A stretch of 64,000 nucleotides of DNA from Rhodococcus sp. P-2 (lineage in GTDB: Bacteria; Actinomycetota; Actinomycetes; Mycobacteriales; Mycobacteriaceae), in NCBI RefSeq assembly GCF_016598535.1, contig NZ_CP066779.1, positions 2,108,001-2,172,000 of the forward strand, written 5' to 3'. The notes beneath the pieces were generated by a model. It made no database searches and was not told the DNA's origin. It saw only the letters and a list, made by a program, of their open reading frames with translations. This document shows, one piece after another, positions 44,530 to 52,124 of the stretch; the first letter of the stretch is position 1; the number at the start of each line of letters is the position of its first letter. A program made the position numbers and the translations under genes.

Positions 44530-45252
44530 ATGAAAACTATCAGTTACTCATTTCAGTGGCCTGGCGTGCTCTGGAGCACAGCCATAGGGATACTCACAGC
44601 CCTCGTACTTGCACTAATGGGTGGAGCACTGATGCCGTCGCTCGCTCATGCCGCAGATGGTGAGAGCGGAATCCTCGAGTACTCCGCCGACAACTCGACC
44701 TGGGGGGATACATCCAAAATCCTTTGGAGCACAGACATACTCATCCCCGGTGGGACCAACACAACCACATTCCACGTCCGAAACGCATCGGACCGCGCAG
44801 GTGAAGCACACTTCTACGTCGGAGATTACAAAATCAGCGACGGCATGGAAGCATTCCTTCGTGTCGACGTAAACGGCGCTGCCGGCAATCCGCTCACCGT
44901 TACCGGCAATGTCGCCACACCGGGGACCCAGTTGAACTCGGTCCGCCTAGCACCGGGCGAAAGCGCCAAGGTTGCCTTCGTCATCGGAATGCCCTTCGAG
45001 GCAGGGAATTCCTCGCAGAACGGCAGTATCACGCCGAATTGGAGCGTGGACCTCACGCTCGATTCCACCGATACCCCTGTCACGCCCGAAGGAACCGGAT
45101 CACTCGATTTCGGTTCCCTGAGCTTCGGTTCGGCTGACTTCGGCTCGGCGAGCTTCGGTTCACTCGACACCGGATCAGTGAAGACTGGATCTGTCAGCTC
45201 CGGATCGCTTGATGTCGGGTCGCTCGGCAATCCGGTCACATACATCGGATAA
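44530..45252 (+). CDS. Secreted protein with C-terminal GSxxx five-residue repeats
   Basis: The 240-residue product has ATG 44530 behind GGAGG. It has a strong signal peptide (VLWSTAIGILTALVLALMGGALMPSLAHA). A domain of about 150 residues (ILEYSADNSTWG, TTTFHVRNASDRAGEAHFYVGDYK, VRLAPGESAKVAFVIGM) looks like an all-beta extracellular domain similar in style to those in the neighbouring SipW-type operon. The last 45 residues are nine repeats of five residues with consensus G-S-[LAV]-x-[FTS]. The gene converges on the signal-peptidase operon and shares its terminator. I do not recognise the family; a cell-surface role is inferred. Confidence 0.78.
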   Translation: MKTISYSFQWPGVLWSTAIGILTALVLALMGGALMPSLAHAADGESGILEYSADNSTWGDTSKILWSTDILIPGGTNTTTFHVRNASDRAGEAHFYVGDYKISDGMEAFLRVDVNGAAGNPLTVTGNVATPGTQLNSVRLAPGESAKVAFVIGMPFEAGNSSQNGSITPNWSVDLTLDSTDTPVTPEGTGSLDFGSLSFGSADFGSASFGSLDTGSVKTGSVSSGSLDVGSLGNPVTYIG

Positions 45253-45274
45253 GCAACCCCTACAACAACTCACA

Positions 45275-45314
45275 AAGTGAGGCCGGGTAGCAGATCTGCT
45301 ACCCGGCCTCACTT
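45275..45314. terminator. Bidirectional terminator, 40-base perfect palindrome
   Basis: AAGTGAGGCCGGGTAGCAGA (45275-45294) is followed directly by its exact complement to 45314, giving a 20-bp stem in DNA. It serves both the repeat protein gene and the leftward signal-peptidase operon. Confidence 0.88.
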
Positions 45315-45351
45315 CTGAACAGCTACAGCGCTCGTGCTGCCCGCACCGACA

Positions 45352-45969
45352 TCATGCAGGAATCTGCACCAGGTTCACGTCGAATCGCGCCAAGTTCAAC
45401 GACTGATCCATCGACAACGCTGTCGCGGCATCCTTGTCGAAGGTGAAACGTATTGTCACGTCGACGATCTTGCCGTCCTTCGACGTACTGACCACAGTTC
45501 CGTCGGCACCGACAGGCACTGGCACCCCGTCGAGCTTGACTTCGGTGACCGGCTTCAGCTGGGCAACCAGCGCAGCTCCCCCGGAGACCCCCAGATCACT
45601 GGTCGACAACTTCGCCTTCATTTCAGTTCCCTTGATCTCCAACGCGAAACTGGCGTGATAGGTCAGAATATCGCCCGGGACGACAACCATGGTCGACAGG
45701 TCGATCGGACCGTTCTGGTCCGTCCATGTTGGCGCGGCGACGGTTTTCAGCGCCAACGAACCGGATTCGACCGGAGTAGTCACGACAGGGGTAGTTGTAG
45801 CCGGAACGGACGTAGTCGTGGTGGGCTTGCCACCGCCGGACGAACCCAACGAGCCGGTATCAGCACAGCCAGTCAGGAAGGCTGCTCCGCCGAGCATGAC
45901 CAGCGATACGCCGATCATTTTGGTACGTCGCGCATTCCATCGACTTGCGGGAACGATGCGGTCATTCAT
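45352..45969 (-). CDS. Lipoprotein with an alternate-signal (RER_14450-type) exported domain
   Basis: The product has 205 residues from ATG 45969, behind GGGAG; a coupled start at 46011 (TGATG with the fusion gene) is possible. After a basic N-terminus the hydrophobic segment ends in the lipobox LTGC, so it should be lipid-anchored. A Thr-rich linker (TTTTSVPATTTPVVTTP) follows. The last 140 residues (MVVVPGDILTYHASFALEIKGTEMKAKLSTSDLGVSGG, VVSTSKDGKIVDVTIRFTFDK, SMDQSLNLARFDVNLVQIP) are co-linear with the protein at 49471 (VSPGDKITYTGKVKVGIDGKNLKAQV, QDQSASLANFNVKLEQV). It is the last gene of the operon. Confidence 0.8.
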   Translation of the reverse strand: MNDRIVPASRWNARRTKMIGVSLVMLGGAAFLTGCADTGSLGSSGGGKPTTTTSVPATTTPVVTTPVESGSLALKTVAAPTWTDQNGPIDLSTMVVVPGDILTYHASFALEIKGTEMKAKLSTSDLGVSGGAALVAQLKPVTEVKLDGVPVPVGADGTVVSTSKDGKIVDVTIRFTFDKDAATALSMDQSLNLARFDVNLVQIPA

Positions 45970-46010
45970 CCGAACTCTCCCGTCCCCGAATTCCGTCTCT
46001 TCTGTATGCA

Positions 46011-47684
46011 TCACTTCTGCCCGTCGATCCAGGCAGCGATCTCTGCGGGAGCTTCGCCGGAGGGGTTCTTCTCCGAAACACCCGTTACGGCATTGACTCG
46101 ATACACGTTGGCGCCGTCCACGATCCACAGCTCATCTGCGTCGGACTGCCACATCGCCGTTGCGGTAGCACTCACCGGCGTGCTCGACACCTCTGCACCC
46201 GAACTGTCCGTGACCACCACGGCGACGCTGGCGCCGTCCTGCATCAATGTTGCGCTGTAGCCCGTCAGCGACGTTTCCGCCGCACCCAATGCCACCGGCG
46301 CTTCCTTCGTGGTCGTGCTGATTGTCGTCGTTGCATCCGTTGTCGTTGTCGGAGTTGTCGACTGAGTCGTAGTGCTGGTCGAGGTCTCCGTTGTTGTGGT
46401 GGGACCGGTCGTGGTTGTCACGTCAGCCGTAGTGGGAGCCGTCGTCGACGTGCCTGTCGTTGCCGGCGTACTGGACGTGGTGGTCTCGGCAGCCGTCGTG
46501 GTTGTCGGTGCAACTCCGCGAGCAAGCTGCTCAGTTTCAGCGACAGCCGCGCCGGCGATCGAGCCTGCCTCACCTTGGCAGTAAATGCTTGTCTGAGACG
46601 CAGGTTGGCGTAGGTTCCACCCTCGCCAGTCCGTTGAAGACTCGCCCGTAATTCGATTGATCGTGTAGATGCGAAGCGTGTACGTATACGAGTTGAAAAC
46701 GCTGTAACCAGCGTCTGTGTAGTAGATAGTGGATGAAACCTGGGTTCCTACTGCGGCACCAACACCCGGGTCGTATCCCCACGTTTTCATCAACGAGTTT
46801 CCGTTGTAGTAACGTGCCTCGTAGCGGTATTGGGGACCTATGTGACTCCACTTGACGGTGGATGATTGAGAGCCACCAATGCCGTTTGTCGTGCAACTGA
46901 CGCTGCTCGTTGCGGGATTGATCTTCCCGCTCACGGTCATGGCACCACTCGTTGCGACCGCGGTGTCTGTGAAAGCCGCTGCGGTGCCACTAACCTGCGT
47001 GACACCGATCAGTGCAAATGCCGAAACACCGAGAATTGCAAACTTTCGCAGCGAGAACGCCGAGGGATATCCGCCTGTCCCGCTGCTCGACGAAACCATC
47101 GGAAATTCCATCGTTGCAGCGGCTTCCGTGTCCACGCTGCCAATTCCTCCGCTCGGACCGTCATCCGTATCCTTGCTGCGAGAGTTGGGCCGGAAGGCAA
47201 TGACCACCAGTCCGCCGACCAGCGCACCACCGAGGAAGAGCGCGAGTGGACTGGAGAGCCAGGCAACTGCGTAGCCCAGACCCCCGACACTGTAGAAGAT
47301 GCGGTCAGCTTCGGTGATGAAGTAGGGCTCCACGTCAGGCTTGGCATTTGCGTCACCCTTGAGAGTCACCGTGACAGAGTTGCCGGCCTGCTGGTCAAGT
47401 TCGTACACGCGGTGTGTGATGCGCGTGCCTTGTCCGTTGACGACGCTTACGACGTCGCCCACTGCGAGGTCGGTGGCGGGCACGGTACGGGCCAATGCCA
47501 AGGAACCAGTGGTGATTTCGGGAGACATCGAACCCGAACGGAAGACGAGCGGCTTGATGCCGAACAGCATCGATGCCGCGGCGGCGAGAACACAGATGAG
47601 TCCAGCCACCGCCCCTATTGTCAGAGCGAGTTCGCGACCAGCACGTGCCGATCTCGAACTGCCGGGAGTTGTGTGATCAGACAT
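46011..47684 (-). CDS. ER/SipW-type signal peptidase fused to a SipW-type exported, Thr-rich domain
   Basis: This is one uninterrupted frame of 557 residues from ATG 47684 (GAGGTGA upstream). Residues 20-42 form the first helix. SGSMSPEITTG gives catalytic Ser52, ITHRVYEL gives His91 in place of the bacterial Lys, and KGDANAKPD gives Asp111; this is family S26B. A second helix is at about 137-165. After a polar linker, residues 209-250 (SLRKFAILGVSAFALIG, AFTDTAVATSG) repeat the SipW-type signal pattern. An extracellular domain with two Cys (264, 369) follows, then a Thr/Ser-rich stretch (393-460) and a C-terminal domain of about 95 residues. It looks like a protease joined to its own substrate. 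Confidence 0.87.
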   Translation of the reverse strand: MSDHTTPGSSRSARAGRELALTIGAVAGLICVLAAAASMLFGIKPLVFRSGSMSPEITTGSLALARTVPATDLAVGDVVSVVNGQGTRITHRVYELDQQAGNSVTVTLKGDANAKPDVEPYFITEADRIFYSVGGLGYAVAWLSSPLALFLGGALVGGLVVIAFRPNSRSKDTDDGPSGGIGSVDTEAAATMEFPMVSSSSGTGGYPSAFSLRKFAILGVSAFALIGVTQVSGTAAAFTDTAVATSGAMTVSGKINPATSSVSCTTNGIGGSQSSTVKWSHIGPQYRYEARYYNGNSLMKTWGYDPGVGAAVGTQVSSTIYYTDAGYSVFNSYTYTLRIYTINRITGESSTDWRGWNLRQPASQTSIYCQGEAGSIAGAAVAETEQLARGVAPTTTTAAETTTSSTPATTGTSTTAPTTADVTTTTGPTTTTETSTSTTTQSTTPTTTTDATTTISTTTKEAPVALGAAETSLTGYSATLMQDGASVAVVVTDSSGAEVSSTPVSATATAMWQSDADELWIVDGANVYRVNAVTGVSEKNPSGEAPAEIAAWIDGQK

Positions 47685-47691
47685 GGTCACC

Positions 47692-48288
47692 TCAGGCCGT
47701 CGTCGCCGCGAACTGGAACGAAACATTGATCGACTTGTTCTGTTGTGCCGAAAGCACTCCCGTATCGAGAGCAACCTTGAAGCACAGAGTCTCAGAACCT
47801 GTATTCGCAGCCAACTGACGGCCTGTTGTGATGATCGGAGTCGCGGCAGTCGTCGACAAGCCGACCGGGCCGGCAATCGGGGTTGTGCAACTCTGATCGA
47901 GAACAGTCACCTTCATGAAGGGGGCAAGCGCGGCCTCGCCTGTTGCGGTTGCTGCCATGGTGTATTTGAACTGTGCCGCGCCAGTGTTCTGTACCGGCAG
48001 AGTTGCTGTGACACTGTCGCCCGGCATCATGCCAGTCTTGGTCAACGCAGTGAAGCCGTAAGCAGTTGGATCTCCCGGGTCGCCGTTGAGCTTCATCTCG
48101 ATCGAACCGGTGCTGAATACACCGGAAGTCGCTGTAGCGTTGTCAGTCCACGCAGCAAGAGTACCTACGGCGCCGAGGCCCAGGACAATTCCCGCGGACA
48201 TGAACGCGCGTGCGCGACCGCTGGTTGCGCCCCGGACCAGACGTGTACCGAGCGAGGCGGGCGCCTGCTGCTCCTCGTGCTTAGACAT
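47692..48288 (-). CDS. SipW-type signal peptide exported protein (TasA/camelysin-like)
   Basis: The product has 198 residues from ATG 48288, overlapping the signal peptidase stop by 8 bases. A basic N-terminus leads to AFMSAGIVLGLGAVGTLAAWTDNATATSGVFSTGSIEMKLNGDPGD, the pattern of SipW-dependent signal peptides in which cleavage precedes an aromatic-x-Asp segment. The mature part (TKTGMMPGDSVTATLPVQNTGAAQFKYTMAATATG, INVSFQFAAT) is a beta-rich domain as in TasA-like fibre proteins. It has two Cys, which may pair. It is probably processed by the S26B peptidase encoded just upstream. Confidence 0.85.
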   Translation of the reverse strand: MSKHEEQQAPASLGTRLVRGATSGRARAFMSAGIVLGLGAVGTLAAWTDNATATSGVFSTGSIEMKLNGDPGDPTAYGFTALTKTGMMPGDSVTATLPVQNTGAAQFKYTMAATATGEAALAPFMKVTVLDQSCTTPIAGPVGLSTTAATPIITTGRQLAANTGSETLCFKVALDTGVLSAQQNKSINVSFQFAATTA

Positions 48289-48916
48289 GGCTGTGCCTTT
48301 CTTGCTGCTCAACTCGAGGCGCCGACGCACTCGGTTCGGAAGGTTGGGGGTCTGCAGACGCAGATCGCCGCCGGGTACGGTCACGGACCGATCCGACGAA
48401 CATGAACACGGCATAGATCGACAATCCGCCGACGACAACCGTCAGCATCACCGAGCGCATCTGCCCTGTGATGGCGTTGTACACGTATCCGATATACGGC
48501 ACGCTGTACCACACCTTGCCGCGAATCTGCTCCGGTACAACGGGATTATGATCCGCTATCGGATTTGCATCGCCTTGTGTGACGAAGGTGAGATCACCGG
48601 CGGAGTTGAGTCGCACCATCGTGATTCGGTGCGTAACCACATCGGGCTTCCCCGACTCGATTTGGTAGGTGATCGCATCACCTGCCTGCAATTGGGCAGC
48701 GTCCTGCGGTTTCACCACGATAAGGGTGCCGGGTGGATAGGTGGGCTGCATCGAACCGGTCAACACAGTGAAGGGCGTCGACCCCGTCAAACGTGGAACA
48801 ACGACTGTCGACACCAGAATCGCCAGAACACCCAGCAGCAGAGCCCACGAGACGATATTGCGGATCCACCACCACGCGCCGGTTCTCTGATCAGAACCCT
48901 TCACTGCGTGCGTCAT
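48281..48916 (-). CDS. Signal peptidase I, SipW/ER type (S26B)
   Basis: The 211-residue protease has a first membrane helix (IVSWALLLGVLAILVSTVVV). VLTGSMQPTYPPG carries catalytic Ser55, VVTHRITMV has His96 instead of the Lys of ordinary bacterial LepB, and TQGDANPIAD has Asp116. A second helix is near 155-175 with a long polar tail behind it. Ser-His dyads are typical of archaeal/ER and SipW enzymes, which process special substrates. It overlaps the gene before it by 4 bases and the gene after by 8, so it is translated together with its putative substrates. Confidence 0.9.
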   Translation of the reverse strand: MTHAVKGSDQRTGAWWWIRNIVSWALLLGVLAILVSTVVVPRLTGSTPFTVLTGSMQPTYPPGTLIVVKPQDAAQLQAGDAITYQIESGKPDVVTHRITMVRLNSAGDLTFVTQGDANPIADHNPVVPEQIRGKVWYSVPYIGYVYNAITGQMRSVMLTVVVGGLSIYAVFMFVGSVRDRTRRRSASADPQPSEPSASAPRVEQQERHSHV

Positions 48917-49467
48917 ACCGACTCCGCTTCGAATGAGAAGTGCACACTCGTGGAGACACCAGAAGCAACGTCAGGACCGACAGTGCCACGCAGGCACAAG
49001 ATATCGGTACCGCCGGCAGCGACCGTGCGCCATCCTGGAGCTGTCGGTACCTGAGCACCGACCATGGGCCCGTCGTAGATCGCGGTGCCGGAAGCTGCAC
49101 CTTGGGCAGGGCAGCCAGCTTCGGAAGTCACCGGCGTCACCGCGAGTGAGAGCGGAACATCAGCGGAAGACTGCGTGACGTTCTGGATCCGATAAATGAG
49201 TGGAACGCTACCGGAGTTGTGAACTGTCAACGGAGCCTGTGCATATGCGTTGGGGAACATACCGGTAGCGCCCAGAGCAGTGAAGTCGTAACTGCTCTGG
49301 CCGCTACCGGCACTGCCCACCGTCAGGTCGAGGATCCCGGACTGGATCGTGCCACCGGACAGTGTTTCAGCGGCCGTCCACCGCGCGCTGGTCTGCTGCA
49401 CCGATACGAAGATCAGTCCGATGACCAGCGCGGCGGCGGTTGCCCACCAACGATAGTGCTTACGCAA
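48913..49467 (-). CDS. Exported protein with SipW-type signal peptide
   Basis: The 184-residue product starts MRKHYRWWATAAALVIGLIF and continues VSVQQTSARWTAAETLSGGTIQSGILDLTVG. The segment after the hydrophobic core matches the aromatic plus SGG-x-I-x-SG pattern shared by the neighbouring exported proteins. The rest is beta-rich (AYAQAPLTVHNSGSVPLIYRIQNVTQSSADVPL, VSTSVHFSFEAES) with Cys residues. It begins 3 bases after the stop of the first operon gene. It is likely a second surface or fibre component; TapA of Bacillus occupies the comparable place before sipW, which is analogy only. Confidence 0.82.
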   Translation of the reverse strand: MRKHYRWWATAAALVIGLIFVSVQQTSARWTAAETLSGGTIQSGILDLTVGSAGSGQSSYDFTALGATGMFPNAYAQAPLTVHNSGSVPLIYRIQNVTQSSADVPLSLAVTPVTSEAGCPAQGAASGTAIYDGPMVGAQVPTAPGWRTVAAGGTDILCLRGTVGPDVASGVSTSVHFSFEAESV

Positions 49468-49470
49468 GCC

Positions 49471-50013
49471 TTAGACCTGTTCAAGCTTGACGTTGAAGTT
49501 CGCCAAGCTTGCCGACTGGTCCTGACTGGCGTTGTTGGCTGTGTTGTCAGGCAACACTGTGCCCTTGGGGAAGTCGAAGGTCACCACAACGTCAACTGTC
49601 GTGCCGTCGTTGGCTTCAGTCAGCTGAGTGAGCGGCTGCCCAGCGAGGGTGGTCGAGGTCGTGGTTGTCAGGGCAGTAGCCAACGAGCCGGTAATCGTGG
49701 TCGTGTCAGCAACAACTTGAGCCTTGAGATTCTTACCGTCGATACCGACCTTTACCTTGCCTGTGTAGGTGATCTTGTCACCGGGAGAAACGCGATAGGT
49801 CGCGATGTCGACATTGGTTTCCGTTGTTGCCCCATTGGTGACGGTCCAACTCGGCAGAGCAGAGGGGTCAGCGCTGAGAGTCAGATGACCTGCGGTGATC
49901 GTTCCGCCGGTCATCGGTGCGTTTGCATTCCACGCCGCCATGGTTCCCGCGCCACCGGCGAGGAGAAGTGCTGCTGCACCGGCCGCGACTGCGCCCTTGG
50001 TTGCCTTGTTCAT
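49471..50013 (-). CDS. Alternate signal-mediated exported protein (RER_14450-type)
   Basis: The 180-residue product opens MNKATKGAVAAGAAALLLAGGAGTMAAWNANAPMTGGTITAGHLTL. This N-terminus I associate with the TIGRFAM alternate signal-mediated exported protein family named after a R. erythropolis gene. The mature domain is beta-rich with a Thr-rich turn (TTTTSTTLAG) and ends QDQSASLANFNVKLEQV. It is the first gene of the operon, hence probably the most abundant product, as expected for a structural subunit. ATG 50013 is used; a GTG at 50022 is in frame. A leader ORF overlaps its start. Confidence 0.85.
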   Translation of the reverse strand: MNKATKGAVAAGAAALLLAGGAGTMAAWNANAPMTGGTITAGHLTLSADPSALPSWTVTNGATTETNVDIATYRVSPGDKITYTGKVKVGIDGKNLKAQVVADTTTITGSLATALTTTTSTTLAGQPLTQLTEANDGTTVDVVVTFDFPKGTVLPDNTANNASQDQSASLANFNVKLEQV

Positions 50014-50120
50014 GGAGAACACTCATTTCGTCTGGTCCCCGTGGCGGGGAGCTTGCAGGGTGAGAAAGCTGGTCGGATCCAGTCACGTGCGCCCTGGTAC
50101 GGGCAGAGGGTTTCGTTCAT
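50010..50120 (-). other. Possible 36-codon leader ORF overlapping the operon's first start codon
   Basis: From ATG 50120 a frame reads 36 codons (MNETLCPYQGARDWIRP... ends RRNECSP) and stops at TGA 50012-50010, overlapping the ATG of the exported-protein gene (ATGA). The overlap would allow coupled translation. Its ribosome site is weak and it is not family-recognisable. A small GC hairpin (CCCCGCCACGGGG) lies inside it. Confidence 0.35.
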
Positions 50121-50470
50121 CCGTGGTCAGTGAGGGGTCGTAGCGGTAAGTGCAGAGCGAGAGCGTGTTGCGGAAAGATTGCGAGCCGTTCTCACGAACG
50201 GGCCATTCCTCTCTCGTGCTGTCGACGTCCGCTTGCGTCGTTTAAATTTTTACCACACGTATCAGGAATTTTTGGCGAAAAGCTGGTCGAATGTCCAGAA
50301 GATTGTTGAAACCTGAACTTGACTACAGAATCGCCTCTCACCTGGACCATTGGAAAGTCGCTGCGCTTTGTTGCAACCCGTTTGCTGAAGTAACTTTCGA
50401 CCGGATGGTCCTCGCCGCCCGAAAATCAACTGAAACAGGTTCTACAAACTTTTGGTCTGTTTTAGGAATC
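50121..50470. other. Intergenic control region of the signal-peptidase operon
   Basis: This is about 350 bases without a convincing gene. The part near 50235-50285 is strongly AT-rich (TTTAAATTTTTACC), unlike the rest of the window, and probably holds the operon promoter, giving a long 5' leader of up to about 250 bases. A 75-codon frame at 50291-50518 reads through the hairpin that follows the amidohydrolase gene and is judged spurious. Confidence 0.5.
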
Positions 50471-50509
50471 GCTCGATTGCCCCTGCTTCAAAAGCAGCGA
50501 CAATCGAGC
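50471..50509 (-). terminator. Two-part hairpin terminator after the amidohydrolase gene
   Basis: GCTCGATTG (50471-50479) pairs with CAATCGAGC (50501-50509), and inside it CTGCTT (50483-50488) pairs with AAGCAG (50492-50497) around a 3-base loop. It lies 20 bases beyond the leftward amidohydrolase stop. Confidence 0.8.
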
Positions 50510-50528
50510 AACAACTAAGGCGAACGCC

Positions 50529-52124
50529 CTACGCCTCGAAGACGGTCTCACCGCCGACAACCGTGCGCAGAACCGATAGTTCGTTCAACTCCCCGGCAGC
50601 GCTGTGCAACGGATCTCCGTCGAGCACAACAAAATCCGCCAAAAGTCCCACCGCTATCCGACCTTTGTCCGATGACTCACCGGTGAGACGAGCAGCAGCG
50701 CTTGTGTAGCCGGCCAGCGCGTCGGACGTGGACACCCGTTGATCTGCACCCAGAACATGACCTTCTCGCGTCACACGGTGTACGGCGGTGTTCATCGTGA
50801 AGAGCGGGTTCACAGGAGTGACAGGACAGTCGCAATGCAGCGCGTAGGCAAGCCCGGCCGCCACGACCGAAGCCACGGGGCTGATCCGCTCGCCGCGACC
50901 CGGTCCGAGGAACCGATCACGGTGCCGGTCTCCCCAGTAGTAGACGTGGTTCACGAAGATCGACGCCACCACCCCGAGTTCGACCATCCGCGCGATCTGA
51001 TCCTCCCGCAACGTCTGAACGTGCTCGAGTCGATGTGAAACCTCGACGCCCCGGTGCGCTGCCCGCGCCGCGGCAATTGCGTCCAGTGCGAAATCGATGG
51101 CCTGATCACCATTGGTATGAATCGCAACCTGTCGCCCGGCAGCGTGATGCTCCTCGACGAGCGCCCCGAGTGCGCCTGCCGGGATTGCCATTCCGCCGCA
51201 GTGGCATCCATCCAGATCGTAGTACGGCTCGGTCAGCGCAGCGGTGTGCAACTGAATCGACCCGTCCGAAATGAGTTTGACGCCACCCACCTGGACTCGG
51301 GTCGTCGGATCGGCGAGTTCGCCCAACTGATCGTGCACTCCGTGACCGAGATAGAGACGCGCACGCAGACGCAGATCACCATCGGCATCGAGTTGCCGGT
51401 ACGCCTCGTACATCTCGGCCGTGACATACATGTCGTGGAAGCTCGTCACGCCCACCGACGCCATGACTTCCTGCGCCCGCAGCATCGCGATCTTGGACGC
51501 ATCCGGGTTCATCTCCGGAACAAGGCCGTGCACCAGAGACATTGCCGGAACCTCGCACAGTTCACCAGTGGGTACACCGTCACTGTCGCGAACGATGACA
51601 CCGCCCTCCGGATCGACCGTTGCGGAATCGATCCCGGCCTTCTCCAGTGCAACCGAGTTGACGTAGATCCCATGAGCAGACAAGTGCCGCAGCAGAATCG
51701 GATGCTCGGTGGAAGCCTTGTCCAGATCAGCCGCGGTCAGACCTCGATCTTCCGCCACGAGGCTGTCGTCGAAGCCCCACGCTTCGATCGGCTCACCGAC
51801 TGGTGTGATCGCGGCCCGCGCAGCCAACGCCGTGATCAACTTCTCGACGGTCGGGCACGCACTTGTCGTTGCGTCGACCCCACTGAGCATCAAACCCCAC
51901 ATCATCGGATGTAGATGAGTCTCGATGAACCCCGGCACAACCACCGCGCCGGCGAGATCGACAACGGAAGTGCCCGAATCGGTCAGCGCCGAGATCTCGG
52001 CATCAGTTCCGAGGGCAACGAATCGGCCGTCCTTGACCGCCACAGCGGTCGGGTTTTCGCCGACCGCTCCGTCCATGGGCCTGAAGTCGCCGTTGATGTA
52101 GATGTGGTCAGCCGCCGTAGTCAT
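50529..52124 (-). CDS. Amidohydrolase family 3 (YtcJ-like metal-dependent hydrolase)
   Basis: The 531-residue product has an N-terminal beta-sandwich (DHIYINGDFRPMDGAVGENPTAVAVKDGRFVALGTDAEI). The metal site HLH lies in VPGFIETHLHPMMWG, and further ligand regions are VAIHTNGDQAIDFAL and LEHVQTL. The end GLLADFVVLDGDPLHSA is typical of the family. Members hydrolyse C-N bonds of small molecules; the substrate is unknown. ATG 52124 overlaps the EamA stop by 4 bases, so uptake or efflux by EamA and hydrolysis are probably linked. Confidence 0.88.
   Translation of the reverse strand: MTTAADHIYINGDFRPMDGAVGENPTAVAVKDGRFVALGTDAEISALTDSGTSVVDLAGAVVVPGFIETHLHPMMWGLMLSGVDATTSACPTVEKLITALAARAAITPVGEPIEAWGFDDSLVAEDRGLTAADLDKASTEHPILLRHLSAHGIYVNSVALEKAGIDSATVDPEGGVIVRDSDGVPTGELCEVPAMSLVHGLVPEMNPDASKIAMLRAQEVMASVGVTSFHDMYVTAEMYEAYRQLDADGDLRLRARLYLGHGVHDQLGELADPTTRVQVGGVKLISDGSIQLHTAALTEPYYDLDGCHCGGMAIPAGALGALVEEHHAAGRQVAIHTNGDQAIDFALDAIAAARAAHRGVEVSHRLEHVQTLREDQIARMVELGVVASIFVNHVYYWGDRHRDRFLGPGRGERISPVASVVAAGLAYALHCDCPVTPVNPLFTMNTAVHRVTREGHVLGADQRVSTSDALAGYTSAAARLTGESSDKGRIAVGLLADFVVLDGDPLHSAAGELNELSVLRTVVGGETVFEA

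Noticed and set aside
46280-46520. Repetitive DNA that could suggest a repeat array or CRISPR
   Set aside because: It simply encodes the Thr/Ser-rich stretch of the signal-peptidase fusion; units are irregular and lie inside one reading frame, without spacers.
50291-50518. 75-codon frame in the AT-richer gap
   Set aside because: It runs through the two-part hairpin that terminates the amidohydrolase gene and has no clear start signal or codon bias.
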